Part shown: positions 44,336 to 53,304 of the stretch, piece by piece
Layout: the number at the start of each line of letters is the position of its first letter
How positions within the stretch are numbered: position 1 is the first letter of the stretch
Source: Paracoccaceae bacterium
GTDB taxonomy: Bacteria > Pseudomonadota > Alphaproteobacteria > Rhodobacterales > Rhodobacteraceae
Reading direction: 5' to 3'
Assembly: GCA_020832655.1 (NCBI GenBank)
Contig: JAFIEF010000001.1
Span: 1-64,000, forward strand
Length of the DNA: 64,000 nt
Made by a program: the position numbers and the translations under genes
The notes under the pieces: model-generated
What the model saw: the letters and a program-made list of their open reading frames with translations, nothing else
The model's database searches: none
What the model was told of the DNA's origin: nothing

Positions 44336-45799
44336 ATGCGCCCGATCAGACTGCACAATACCCGCACGCGCCGGAAGGAAGATTTCGCGCCGCTCGACCA
44401 AAAAAATGTTCGCATCTATGTCTGCGGCCCCACTGTCTATGACCGCGCGCATCTGGGCAATGCGCGGCCCGTGGTGGTGTTCGATGTGTTGTATCGTTTG
44501 CTGCGCCATGTCTATGGCGAGGGGCATGTGACCTATGTGCGCAATTTCACCGATGTCGATGACAAGATCAACGCGCGGGCGCGGGCGATGCAGGAAGCGG
44601 GCGATGGCCGCGCGCTCAATGACATTATCCGCGCGCTGACCGATGAGACAATCGGCTGGTATCATGCCGATATGGATGCGCTGGGCGCGTTGCGCCCCGA
44701 CCACGAGCCGCGCGCGACCGAATTCATCGGCCAGATGATCGGCATGATCGAGGGGCTGGTGGCCAAGGGCCATGCCTATGCCGCTGAAGGCCATGTGCTG
44801 TTTGATGTGCGCAGCTACCCCGATTACGGGCATCTGTCGGGGCGGTCGGTCGATGACATGATCGCAGGCGCGCGGGTCGAAGTCGCGCCCTATAAGCGTG
44901 ACCCGATGGATTTCGTGCTGTGGAAACCGTCATCGGATGAAGAACCGGGATGGGAGTCGCCCTGGGGGCGCGGGCGTCCGGGCTGGCATATCGAATGCTC
45001 GGCGATGGCGCATGAATTGCTCGGCCCGTCCTTTGACATTCATGGCGGCGGGATCGATCTGCAATTTCCCCATCATGAAAACGAGATCGCCCAAAGCTGC
45101 TGCGCCCACCCCGATGCGGGCTTCGCGAATGTCTGGATGCATAACGAGATGGTGCAGGTCGAGGGCAAGAAGATGTCCAAATCCCTGGGCAATTTCTTCA
45201 CGGTGCGGGATTTGCTGGATCAGGGCTGGCCGGGCGAGGTGATCCGTTTCGTGATGCTGTCCACGCATTACCGCAAGCCGATGGACTGGACGGAGGAGAA
45301 GGCGCGGGAGGCTAAAGATACGCTAAACAGATGGCGGCGCATGTTCGGTGACGTGCTTGAAAGCGACTGGATGGGACAGCCCGCGGTCGAAGTAACTGAT
45401 GCTCTTGAGAATGATATGAATACCGCGCAGGCGCTCTCCGAATTGCATCGGATGCATTCGGGCATACTAAACGCTTACAATGGAATTATTGCCTACGGTA
45501 CGGACTATGATGGCACTGATCCGCAGACGCTCGAAGCGACGTTCTTGAGTTCGGCGAGGCTGCTGGGTTTGTTGGAGCCAAGTATGGGTAGCTGGTCGAA
45601 AAATACAGATCTTTCTGCGTTCGCCAGCAAGCTATTCGAGTTGCGAGCAGTGGCGATGGACACCAAGGACTTCGGTGCAGTTGACGCGCTTAAGTCTGCC
45701 CTGATCGAGTGCGGGGTCGAAGTTCGCATGACCAAGGAGAGCGTAGAGTTGGTTCCAACTGCGGACTTTGACCCATCAAAGCTGGAGGGGATTGAATGA
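44336..45799 (+). CDS. cysS: Cysteinyl-tRNA synthetase
   Basis: 487 residues, class I. The HIGH-type motif with a zinc cysteine is [20 protein letters not shown]; further zinc ligands are in [18 protein letters not shown] and [13 protein letters not shown]; the KMSKS loop is [18 protein letters not shown]. The C-terminal helical domain, from about residue 330, contacts the tRNA. Start at 44336 with AGAGG 6 bases before. The 3' part (about 45361-45780) has 53 percent GC by hand count against about 70 percent earlier in the gene, with codon choices (TTG, GTT, ACT, AGC) unlike its front half. Downstream are strong hairpins and then cimA. Confidence 0.96.
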   Translation: MRPIRLHNTRTRRKEDFAPLDQKNVRIYVCGPTVYDRAHLGNARPVVVFDVLYRLLRHVYGEGHVTYVRNFTDVDDKINARARAMQEAGDGRALNDIIRALTDETIGWYHADMDALGALRPDHEPRATEFIGQMIGMIEGLVAKGHAYAAEGHVLFDVRSYPDYGHLSGRSVDDMIAGARVEVAPYKRDPMDFVLWKPSSDEEPGWESPWGRGRPGWHIECSAMAHELLGPSFDIHGGGIDLQFPHHENEIAQSCCAHPDAGFANVWMHNEMVQVEGKKMSKSLGNFFTVRDLLDQGWPGEVIRFVMLSTHYRKPMDWTEEKAREAKDTLNRWRRMFGDVLESDWMGQPAVEVTDALENDMNTAQALSELHRMHSGILNAYNGIIAYGTDYDGTDPQTLEATFLSSARLLGLLEPSMGSWSKNTDLSAFASKLFELRAVAMDTKDFGAVDALKSALIECGVEVRMTKESVELVPTADFDPSKLEGIE

Positions 45800-45820
45800 A
45801 CCTCCCACACCTCAAGCGTA

Positions 45821-45901
45821 GCCCCCGACCCGAGGGTGGGGGCGATTTCGCCCCCGCCCTGGGGGGCGGGTCGGGGGCGAAGCGGGTCGCGGGCGACCCG
45901 C
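45821..45901. repeat. Hairpin-rich palindromic element between cysS and cimA
   Basis: GCCCCCGACCCG (45821-45832) and CGGGTCGGGGGC (45867-45878) are perfect 12-base arms, with an inner GGGGGCGA-TTT-CGCCCCC stem. A second perfect hairpin GCGGGTCGC-GG-GCGACCCGC follows at 45882-45901. No U-run follows, so its role as a terminator is doubtful; it resembles a REP-type palindrome. Confidence 0.7.
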
Positions 45902-45962
45902 AACCTGATTGCCTTGAAGCGCAATTCGGGCAAGCGATGGTCCGGCTGCAATGGAGCCAACC

Positions 45963-47591
45963 ATGACCCGCGAGCGTCTTTATCTCTACGACACCACACT
46001 CCGCGACGGGCAGCAGACGCAGGGCGTGCAGTTCTCGACCACGGAAAAGCAGGCCATTGCGGCGATGCTCGACAGTCTTGGCATCGACTATATCGAAGGC
46101 GGCTGGCCCGGCGCGAACCCTACTGACAGCGAGTTTTTCGCCAACCGCCCCCAGACCCGCGCCACCTTCACTGCGTTTGGCATGACCAAGCGCGCGGGGC
46201 GGTCGGCGGAAAATGATGAGGTGCTGGCTGCGGTGCTGAATGCGGGCACAGAGGCCGTGTGCCTGGTCGGCAAGACGCATGATTTCCATGTCACCACCGC
46301 GCTGGGCATCACGCTGGAGGAGAATGTCGACAATATCGCCGCCAGTGTCGCCCATTGCGTGGCCCAAGGGCGCGAGGCGCATTTCGATGCCGAGCATTTC
46401 TTCGATGGCTACAAGGCCAACCCCGATTATGCGCTGCAAGCCCTGCATGCCGCGCATGGCGCGGGTGCGGCTTGGGTGGTGCTGTGCGACACCAATGGCG
46501 GCACCCTGCCCAGCGAGATCCGCGCCATCACCGAGGCGGTGATCGCCAGTGGCATTCCCGGCGCGCAGCTTGGCATCCATTGCCATGATGATACAGGGCA
46601 GGCCGTGGCCTGTTCGCTGGCCGCGGTTGAGGCCGGCGCGCGCCAGATCCAGGGCACGCTGAACGGGCTGGGGGAACGCTGCGGCAATGCCTCGCTGACG
46701 ACGCTGATCCCGACGCTGCTGCTCAAACCCGCCTATGCCGAGCGCTTTGAAACCGGCGTGAGCCGCGACGCGCTGACGGGGCTTTTGCGCATCTCGCGCA
46801 GGCTGGATGATATCCTCAACCGCGTGCCCTTGCGCTCGCTGCCCTATGTCGGGGCTTCTGCCTTCGCGCATAAGGCGGGGTTGCATGCCAGCGCGATACT
46901 GAAAGACCCTACAACTTACGAGCATGTCGAGCCGGGTCAGGTGGGCAATGCGCGCGTGGTGCCGATGTCCAATCAGGCCGGGCAGTCGAACCTGCGTATG
47001 CGGCTGGCCGATATGGGCATCGCGGTCGAAAAGGGCGATGCGCGGCTGGGGGCGATCCTTGACGATATCAAGACCCGCGAGGATCAGGGCTATGCTTACG
47101 ATTCCGCGCAGGCCAGTTTCGAATTGCTGGCGCGGCGCGCGCTGGGGCAGGTGCCCGATTTCTTCGAGGTCAAGCGCTACCGCGTCACGGTAGAGCGGCG
47201 CAAGAACAAGCGCAACCAGATGGTCACGCTGTCAGAGGCCGTGGTGGTGGTCAAGATCGGCGATGACAAGAAGCTCTCGGTCTCGGAATCGATGGATGCG
47301 GCAGGCTGCGACCGCGGCCCGGTCAATGCGCTGTCCAAGGCGCTGGCCAAGGATCTTGGCCCCTATCAGGGCGCAATCGACGACATGAAGCTGGTGGATT
47401 TCAAGGTCCGTATCACGCAAGGGGGAACCGAGGCCGTGACCCGTGTCATCATCGATAGCGAGGACGGGCAGGGGCGGCGCTGGTCCACTGTGGGGGTGTC
47501 GGCCAATATAGTGGATGCCAGCTTCCAGGCGCTCGTGGATGCTGTGATCTGGAAACTTTTGCGCGACGGGGTGCAACCATGTCGGAACTGA
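45963..47591 (+). CDS. cimA: (R)-citramalate synthase
   Basis: 542 residues, HMGL-like TIM barrel then LeuA-type dimer/regulatory domain. The catalytic start is LYLYDTTLRDGQQTQGVQFS; metal and substrate motifs are GGWPGANPTDSEFF, GIHCHDDTGQAVACSLAAVE and TLNGLGERCGNASL. The C-terminal LeuA dimer domain starts about residue 410 (KRYRVTVERRKNKRNQMVTL). It condenses pyruvate with acetyl-CoA to citramalate, feeding isoleucine synthesis without threonine deaminase. The next gene overlaps it by 13 bases. Confidence 0.9.
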   Translation: MTRERLYLYDTTLRDGQQTQGVQFSTTEKQAIAAMLDSLGIDYIEGGWPGANPTDSEFFANRPQTRATFTAFGMTKRAGRSAENDEVLAAVLNAGTEAVCLVGKTHDFHVTTALGITLEENVDNIAASVAHCVAQGREAHFDAEHFFDGYKANPDYALQALHAAHGAGAAWVVLCDTNGGTLPSEIRAITEAVIASGIPGAQLGIHCHDDTGQAVACSLAAVEAGARQIQGTLNGLGERCGNASLTTLIPTLLLKPAYAERFETGVSRDALTGLLRISRRLDDILNRVPLRSLPYVGASAFAHKAGLHASAILKDPTTYEHVEPGQVGNARVVPMSNQAGQSNLRMRLADMGIAVEKGDARLGAILDDIKTREDQGYAYDSAQASFELLARRALGQVPDFFEVKRYRVTVERRKNKRNQMVTLSEAVVVVKIGDDKKLSVSESMDAAGCDRGPVNALSKALAKDLGPYQGAIDDMKLVDFKVRITQGGTEAVTRVIIDSEDGQGRRWSTVGVSANIVDASFQALVDAVIWKLLRDGVQPCRN

Positions 47592-48304
47592 CGCCCGATG
47601 ATGCCTTTCTGACGCTCTACAGCGATCTGGCCCGCGAAGGGCCGGGGGCACCGGCCGATCTGGGCTGGGCGCTGTCAGTCGCGGCCACGCCTGCGAAGGC
47701 GCGCATCTGCGATGCGGGCTGCGGCTCGGGGGCGGATACCGTGACGCTGGCCAAGGAACGCCCCGAGGCGCAGATCGAGGCAGTAGACAAGATCGCGCAT
47801 TTCGTCGCGGCCGCGCGCCAGCGCACCGCCCATTTCGGGGATCGTGTGCAAGTCCGCCAGGGCGACATGGCTGATCTGAGCGGCCCTTATGATCTGATCT
47901 GGTGTGCGGGCGCGATCTATTTTCTGGGCGTGACAGAGGCGTTGACGCGCTGGCGCAGCGCGCTTGCGCCGGGCGGCGCGGTGGCGTTTTCCGAACCCTG
48001 CCTGTTGCCGCGCCCGTCAGAGGCCGCGCGCGCCTTTTGGGCAGAGTACCCGCAGATCACCGATATTTCGGGCATTCGCGCGCGGGCGGCGGCGGCGGGA
48101 TACCGGGTGCTGGGCGAACAGATGCAGATCGGCGCGGCGTGGGAAGCCTATTACCGCCCGATCGAGAGACGCATCGAAAAGCTGCGCCCCAGTGCCACTG
48201 GCGCGCTGGCTGGCGCGCTCGATCAGGCCGAGCAGGAGATTGCGCGCTGGAAGGCCGCGCCGTCCGAAATTGCCTATGCGCTTCTGGTCGTGAAGCCGGA
48301 ATGA
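47579..48304 (+). CDS. Class I SAM-dependent methyltransferase
   Basis: 241 residues. Motif I: RICDAGCGSGADTVTLAKER; acidic motif and motif II: VQVRQGDMADLSGPYDLIWC; SALAPGGAVAFSEPC is motif III. The substrate is unknown; the shape is that of small-molecule methyltransferases (UbiE/Tam-like). It starts inside cimA and its stop overlaps the next start (ATGA), so the three genes are probably one transcript. Confidence 0.8.
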   Translation: MSELTPDDAFLTLYSDLAREGPGAPADLGWALSVAATPAKARICDAGCGSGADTVTLAKERPEAQIEAVDKIAHFVAAARQRTAHFGDRVQVRQGDMADLSGPYDLIWCAGAIYFLGVTEALTRWRSALAPGGAVAFSEPCLLPRPSEAARAFWAEYPQITDISGIRARAAAAGYRVLGEQMQIGAAWEAYYRPIERRIEKLRPSATGALAGALDQAEQEIARWKAAPSEIAYALLVVKPE

Positions 48305-49071
48305 CTGCACTGGAACAGATGGTGCGGCAGGGCGACCCCGACCGCCATGCCGTGACCATTGCCGCCCCTGACGGCGCGCGCGCGCGGCTCTGGCCGCTTT
48401 ATGCCTTCAATCTGGAAATCGCCCGCGCCCCCTATCTGACGCAGGAGCCGATGATCGCCGAAATGCGGCTGCAATTCTGGGCGGATGTGTTCGGGCAGAT
48501 CGCCAGTGACGCAGCTGTTGCGGCGCATGAGGTCGCCACCCCGCTTGCAGAGCTTTGGCGCGCGGCAGAGCTGCCCGTGGCGCTGGGCGAGCAGATGGTC
48601 GCGGCGCGGCGCTGGGATATCTACAAAGAACCCTTTGGCGATGATCAGGCGCTGCTTGAGCATATTCAGGCCAGTTCCGGCAATCTGATGTGGCTGGCCG
48701 CGATAGCGCTGGGCTGCGGGCGCCGGGCCGAGGGGCCAGTGCGCGATATGGGGGTTGCAAGCGGGCTGGCAAACTGGCTGGTCGCGGTGCCCGCGCTGCA
48801 AGCTCTGGGGCGTCAGCCCTTGCCTGAACTGCGTGCCGATGCCATCGCCGCGCTGGCCCGTCAGGGGCTGGATCTTCTGGCCCGCGCCCGTGCCCGCCGC
48901 CGTCAGGTGGGGCGCGCGGCCCTGCCTGCGTTGCTGACCGGCTGGCAGGCCGGGGCCGTGCTGAAGCGCGCGGCGCGCGAGCCTGCCGCGGTGGCCGAAG
49001 GGCGGTTGCGCCCGTCTGAATTCCGCAAGCGCGGCAGCCTTGCGCTGCGGGCACTGTCCGGTCGCTGGTAG
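48301..49071 (+). CDS. Squalene/phytoene synthase-like protein, NDUFAF6 type
   Basis: 256 residues, all-alpha. Family boxes are LWPLYAFNLEIARAPYL, AEMRLQFWADVF, ARRWDIYKEPFGDDQALLEH and GVASGLANWLVAVPALQ. The aspartate-rich motifs of true prenyl-condensing enzymes are missing or altered, which matches the NDUFAF6 branch, whose human member helps assemble respiratory complex I. The nearby NDUFAF3-like gene (52271) supports that. It overlaps the methyltransferase by 4 bases. Confidence 0.75.
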   Translation: MTALEQMVRQGDPDRHAVTIAAPDGARARLWPLYAFNLEIARAPYLTQEPMIAEMRLQFWADVFGQIASDAAVAAHEVATPLAELWRAAELPVALGEQMVAARRWDIYKEPFGDDQALLEHIQASSGNLMWLAAIALGCGRRAEGPVRDMGVASGLANWLVAVPALQALGRQPLPELRADAIAALARQGLDLLARARARRRQVGRAALPALLTGWQAGAVLKRAAREPAAVAEGRLRPSEFRKRGSLALRALSGRW

Positions 49072-49250
49072 CGACCGCGGGGTTCACGCGATTGCGAGCG
49101 TCACACCGCGGCAGCCGCGCTGTTTTCGGATGGCCGCGCCTTGCCAAGCCTTAACCCTGCAAGTAGGGTGCGCGCGAATTCCACCCCGCATGTTGCCATG
49201 CAGGGTTCTGCTTATGCCTACTTGCAGGCCACCAACCGACAGGAGCTTTC

Positions 49251-49574
49251 ATGTTCGTCACCCCTGCCTATGCACAGGATGCCGGTGCCGCCGGCGGTCT
49301 GATTTCGATCATTCCGTTCATTCTGATCTTCGTGATCATGTATTTCCTGCTGATCCGTCCGCAGCAGAAAAAGATGAAAGAACATCAGAACATGGTCAAC
49401 GAGTTGCGCCGCGGCGACCAGATCGTCACCCAGGGCGGGGTGATCGGCAAGATCACCAAGGTCAAGGAAGATGGCGAGGTCGAGGTCGAGATCTCCGAGG
49501 GCGTGAAAGTGCGCGTGGTCAAGCAGACCATCGCCAATGTCCTGTCCAAGACCGAACCTGCGGCCAAGGACTGA
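49251..49574 (+). CDS. yajC: Sec translocon accessory subunit YajC
   Basis: 107 residues. One membrane helix (LISIIPFILIFVIMYFLLIR) is followed by RPQQKKMKEHQNMVNELRRG and a beta-rich cytoplasmic domain (QIVTQGGVIGKITKVKEDGE). YajC forms a complex with SecD and SecF, which follow at once. AGGAG lies 5-9 bases before the ATG. The 179 bases upstream, after the NDUFAF6-like gene, probably carry the promoter; I see no strong elements. Confidence 0.93.
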   Translation: MFVTPAYAQDAGAAGGLISIIPFILIFVIMYFLLIRPQQKKMKEHQNMVNELRRGDQIVTQGGVIGKITKVKEDGEVEVEISEGVKVRVVKQTIANVLSKTEPAAKD

Positions 49575-49624
49575 GCCGCAACTTCCCGAGCTGATCTGAC
49601 ACCGAAACCGGGGGCGATGCGCTG

Positions 49625-51286
49625 ATGCTGCAAATACCGATGTGGAAACGCATCCTGATCTGGGGGGTATGTGCGCTTGCGCTCCTCTTTGCGACGCCAA
49701 ACCTGTTCTATGACCGGGTCGAACGTCACAATGATGCGGTCGCGGCGCTGGCGGCGGGACAACCCGCCGCGCCAGAGGACATGGAAGGCTGGCCGGGCTT
49801 CCTGCCCTCCTTTCTGGTCAATCTGGGGCTGGATCTGCGCGGTGGCGCGCATCTGCTGGCCGAAGTTCGGGTGTCGGATGTCTATGCCGACCGGATCGAC
49901 AGCATGTGGCCCGCCGTGCGCGACCGGCTGCGCGATGATCGCGATATCGTTGGTGCCGTGCGCCGGATGCCGTCTGATGACCCGGGCAAGCTGCGCGTGC
50001 GCATTGCCAATACCGATGCGCTGGAGCAAGCCGCCAGTTTCGTGCGCGAACTGGCCCAGCCTACCCAGACCATTGGCGGCTTTGGCGGGGCCAGCGATCT
50101 GGATGTGCGCGTCGATGGCGAGGATATCGTCGTCACCCTGTCCGAGGCAGAGCGCGCGGCAACCGATGAACGCACCATGCGCCTGTCGCTGGAAATCATC
50201 CGCCGCCGTGTCGATGAGGCGGGCACGCGCGAACCCACGATCCAGCGTCAGGGTGCTGACCGCATCCTGATCCAGGTGCCGGGTATCGGATCAGCCGAAG
50301 AGCTGAAGGCGCTGATCGGCACCACTGCGCGGCTGACCTTCCACCCGGTTATCCGCTCCACCAGCGACGGCGATGAAACTGTCGGCCCGCGCGAGGTGAT
50401 CTATCCCTCGATAGATGATCCCGGCATCTATTATGTGCTGGAACGCACGCCCGTCGTTTCGGGCGAGCAGCTTGTCGATGCCAGCCCGGGCATGGACCAG
50501 AACAACCGTCCGGCCGTGAATTTCCGCTTCAACGCGGCAGGCGGGCGCGCCTTCGGGCTGTATACGGCCGAGAATATCGGCAATCCCTTTGCCATCGTCC
50601 TTGATGGCGAGGTGATTTCCGCCCCCGTGATCCAGAGCCATATTCCCGGCGGGTCGGGCATCATCACAGGCCGCTTCACGGTTGAGGAAACCAGCCAGCT
50701 TGCAGTGCTTCTGCGCTCGGGCGCGCTGCCTGCGGAAATGGATTTTCTGGAAGAACGCACGGTCGGCCCGGAACTTGGGCAGGACAGCATTGATGCCGGC
50801 AAGATCGCCGCGATTGTGGCGATGATCGCGGTGCTGGTCTTCATGCTGGCCAGCTACGGCATTTTCGGGATCATCGCCAATATTGCGCTGCTTCTGAACC
50901 TGTCGATGATCTTTGCGCTGCTGTCGCTGATCGGGGCCACGCTGACGCTGCCGGGGATTGCCGGAATCGTGCTGACCATCGGCATGGCGGTGGATGCCAC
51001 GGTGCTGATCTTCGAACGTATCCGCGAAGAGATGCGCACCGCCAAGGGACCGGCGCGCGCCATCGAACTGGGCTATGAAAAGGCGCTCTCGGCGATTCTG
51101 GACGCCAATATCACCACCTTCATCACCGCGCTGATCCTGTTTGCGATGGGGTCCGGCCCGGTGCGCGGTTTTGCCGTGACGCTGGGGCTGGGGATCATCA
51201 CCTCGGTCTTTACTGCGCTGTTTGTTACCCGGCTGATGATCGTGGCCTATTACGAACGCCGCCGTCCCAAAACCCTTGCGATCTGA
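49625..51286 (+). CDS. secD: Protein translocase subunit SecD
   Basis: 553 residues. The first membrane helix (WKRILIWGVCALALLFATPN) leads a large periplasmic domain with LGLDLRGGAHLLAEV and PGIGSAEELKALIG. The C-terminal five helices contain MIAVLVFMLASYGIFGI, LPGIAGIVLTIGMAVDATVL, IFERIREEM and FVTRLMIVAYY, typical of RND-type SecD. It uses proton motive force to help pull exported proteins across. secF begins 12 bases later. Confidence 0.95.
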   Translation: MLQIPMWKRILIWGVCALALLFATPNLFYDRVERHNDAVAALAAGQPAAPEDMEGWPGFLPSFLVNLGLDLRGGAHLLAEVRVSDVYADRIDSMWPAVRDRLRDDRDIVGAVRRMPSDDPGKLRVRIANTDALEQAASFVRELAQPTQTIGGFGGASDLDVRVDGEDIVVTLSEAERAATDERTMRLSLEIIRRRVDEAGTREPTIQRQGADRILIQVPGIGSAEELKALIGTTARLTFHPVIRSTSDGDETVGPREVIYPSIDDPGIYYVLERTPVVSGEQLVDASPGMDQNNRPAVNFRFNAAGGRAFGLYTAENIGNPFAIVLDGEVISAPVIQSHIPGGSGIITGRFTVEETSQLAVLLRSGALPAEMDFLEERTVGPELGQDSIDAGKIAAIVAMIAVLVFMLASYGIFGIIANIALLLNLSMIFALLSLIGATLTLPGIAGIVLTIGMAVDATVLIFERIREEMRTAKGPARAIELGYEKALSAILDANITTFITALILFAMGSGPVRGFAVTLGLGIITSVFTALFVTRLMIVAYYERRRPKTLAI

Positions 51287-51297
51287 AGGAACCTGCA

Positions 51298-52269
51298 ATG
51301 CGTCTGAAACTTGTTCCGCAGGACACGAAGATCGACTTCTTCCGCCACTGGAAGACGACCTTTGGCGCGTCTGTGGTGGCGATGGTGCTGTCGATTGTCG
51401 CTTTCGCAGTGATGGGGCTGAATTTCGGGATTGATTTCCGCGGCGGCACCACAGTGCGCACAGAGGCGCAGGCGCCGGTCGATGTCGCGGCCTATCGTGG
51501 CGCGGTGGCCGAGCTGGGCCTTGGCGATATCGCCATTACCGAAGTGTTCGACCCCACCTTTGGCCCTGAACGCAATGTAGCCTCGATCCGCATTCAGGCG
51601 CAGGAAGGCGAAGAGGCGATCACGCCCGAACAGATCTCGGCAGTGCGCGCCGCCTTGCAGGCGGTTGATCCGACACTGACCTTTGCCGCCGTCGAGTCGG
51701 TCGGCCCGAAAGTGTCGGGCGAATTGATCCAGGCCGCAGTCATTTCGGTGGCCTTGGCGCTGGCGGCGGTGCTGTTCTATATCTGGCTGCGTTTTGAATG
51801 GCAGTTCTCGGTCGGTGCAGTGGCAGCACTTGTGCATGATGTGGTACTGACCATCGGCATTTTCAGCGTTTTGCAAATCCGCTTCGATCTGGCGATCATC
51901 GCAGCCCTGCTGACCATTGTGGGCTATTCGCTGAATGACACGGTGGTGGTGTTCGACCGCGTGCGCGAAAACCTGATCAAGTTCAAGAAGCGCAGCCTGA
52001 AAGAGGTGCTGACGCTGTCGATCAATGAGACGCTTTCGCGCACGGCGATGACCTCTGTGACCACGCTGCTGGCGCTGATCGCGTTGTTCGTGCTGGGCGG
52101 TGATGTGATCCGCGGCTTCGTGTTCGCGATGATCTGGGGGGTGATCGTGGGGACGTATTCCTCGGTTTTCGTGGCCTCCGCAGTCTTGCTGCGGCTGGGG
52201 GTCAAGCGCGACTGGTCGAAAAACTCGGGCGATACCGCAGGCACAAGGTTCGGTGTGAAAGAGGGGTAG
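51298..52269 (+). CDS. secF: Protein translocase subunit SecF
   Basis: 323 residues. Helix 1 is VVAMVLSIVAFAVMGLNFGI, followed by the DFRGGTTVRTEAQ motif, the small periplasmic domain, and five helices including LALAAVLFYIWLRFEWQFSV, VGYSLNDTVVVFDRVRENL and LALIALFVLGGDVIRGFVFA. It works with SecD. The NDUFAF3-like gene starts one base after its stop. Confidence 0.95.
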   Translation: MRLKLVPQDTKIDFFRHWKTTFGASVVAMVLSIVAFAVMGLNFGIDFRGGTTVRTEAQAPVDVAAYRGAVAELGLGDIAITEVFDPTFGPERNVASIRIQAQEGEEAITPEQISAVRAALQAVDPTLTFAAVESVGPKVSGELIQAAVISVALALAAVLFYIWLRFEWQFSVGAVAALVHDVVLTIGIFSVLQIRFDLAIIAALLTIVGYSLNDTVVVFDRVRENLIKFKKRSLKEVLTLSINETLSRTAMTSVTTLLALIALFVLGGDVIRGFVFAMIWGVIVGTYSSVFVASAVLLRLGVKRDWSKNSGDTAGTRFGVKEG

Positions 52270-52270
52270 C

Positions 52271-52627
52271 ATGCAACTCTCCGAGATTGATTTCGGGGCC
52301 GCCAGACCCATCGAAGGCTATGGTGCCGATTTCTTTCGCATTGGCGGGGAAGCCCATGCCGCGCCGCTTCTGGCTTATCCCGGTCATCTGAGTGGCTGGG
52401 GCGGCTATGATGATGCTGACAGATTGCTGGCCCTTGAAGGGCGGGTGGATGTGCTGCTGATCGGCACGGGGCCGCAGATCGCCCATATCCCCCCGGATCT
52501 GCGTCAGCGGCTGGAACAAGCCGGGCTGGGGGTCGAGATCATGGACAGCCCCGCCGCCTGCCGCACCTATAATGTGCTTTTGTCCGAACAGCGCCGCGTC
52601 GCCGTGGCGTTGCTGCCGGTTGGCTGA
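52271..52627 (+). CDS. Mth938-like domain protein, NDUFAF3 type
   Basis: 118 residues. The family pattern is visible: MQLSEIDFGAARPIEGYGAD, FRIGGEAHAAPLLAYPG, RVDVLLIGTGPQIAHIPPDL and CRTYNVLLSEQRRVAVALLP. The family includes human complex I assembly factor NDUFAF3, and bacterial members often sit next to secDF. A role in complex I assembly here is inferred, not shown. It is directly coupled to secF. Confidence 0.8.
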   Translation: MQLSEIDFGAARPIEGYGADFFRIGGEAHAAPLLAYPGHLSGWGGYDDADRLLALEGRVDVLLIGTGPQIAHIPPDLRQRLEQAGLGVEIMDSPAACRTYNVLLSEQRRVAVALLPVG

Positions 52628-52638
52628 GGGCAGGTTTT

Positions 52639-52659
52639 GAGTATTTTTGGCAAGATGAA
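52639..52659 (+). repeat. Copy of dispersed GAGTATTTTTGGCAAGATGAA repeat
   Basis: GAGTATTTTTGGCAAGATGA followed by A, just before ccmA. It matches the core found at 18588-18620 (minus) and 43661-43681. Its GATGAAGAGCGGG tail may serve as part of the ribosome-site region of ccmA. Confidence 0.65.
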
Positions 52660-52677
52660 GAGCGGGAAACAGGACAG

Positions 52678-53304
52678 GTGGCAGCGCTGCAAGTAGAGGG
52701 GCTGGCCTGCGCGCGCGGAGGCATTCCACTGCTGGAGGGCGTCAGCTTCGCGCTGGCGCCGCGTCAGGCGCTGGTGCTGCGCGGCCCGAATGGCTGCGGC
52801 AAGACCACGCTGCTGCGCTGCATCGCGGGGTTGCAGCCGATCACGGCGGGCCGGATTTCCTGTGATCCTGATGTGATTGCCTATGCTGCCCATGCTGACG
52901 GGATCAAGGCCACGCTGAGTGTCGCCGAAAACCTGTCCTTCTGGGCCGATATCTATGGCACGGGGCAAATCGACGCGGCGTTGGATCAGATGAATCTGCG
53001 CGCCCTTGCCACGCGCGCGGCGCAGAACCTGTCGGCAGGCCAGAAGCGGCGGTTGGGGCTGGCGCGGCTTCTGGTCACGGGGCGGCCGGTCTGGGTGCTG
53101 GATGAACCGACCGTGTCGCTGGATACCGCATCGGTGGGGCTGTTTGGCGATGTAGTGCGCGCGCATCTGGCCGCAGGCGGGATGGCGCTGATGGCGACGC
53201 ATATCGAACTGGGCCTGCCCGAAGCGCACCAGCTTGACCTGAGCGCGCACAAGGCGACCCTGCCCGAACCCGGTCAGGGTGCATTTGACGAGGCCTTCCT
53301 GTGA
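52678..53304 (+). CDS. ccmA: Heme exporter ATP-binding protein CcmA
   Basis: 208 residues from a GTG start. Walker A is VLRGPNGCGKTTLLRCIAGL, the ABC signature is NLSAGQKRRLGLARLLVTGR and Walker B is PVWVLDEPTVSLD. CcmA powers release of holo-CcmE from the CcmABCD complex during cytochrome c maturation. Its end overlaps ccmB (GTGA). Confidence 0.93.
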   Translation: MAALQVEGLACARGGIPLLEGVSFALAPRQALVLRGPNGCGKTTLLRCIAGLQPITAGRISCDPDVIAYAAHADGIKATLSVAENLSFWADIYGTGQIDAALDQMNLRALATRAAQNLSAGQKRRLGLARLLVTGRPVWVLDEPTVSLDTASVGLFGDVVRAHLAAGGMALMATHIELGLPEAHQLDLSAHKATLPEPGQGAFDEAFL

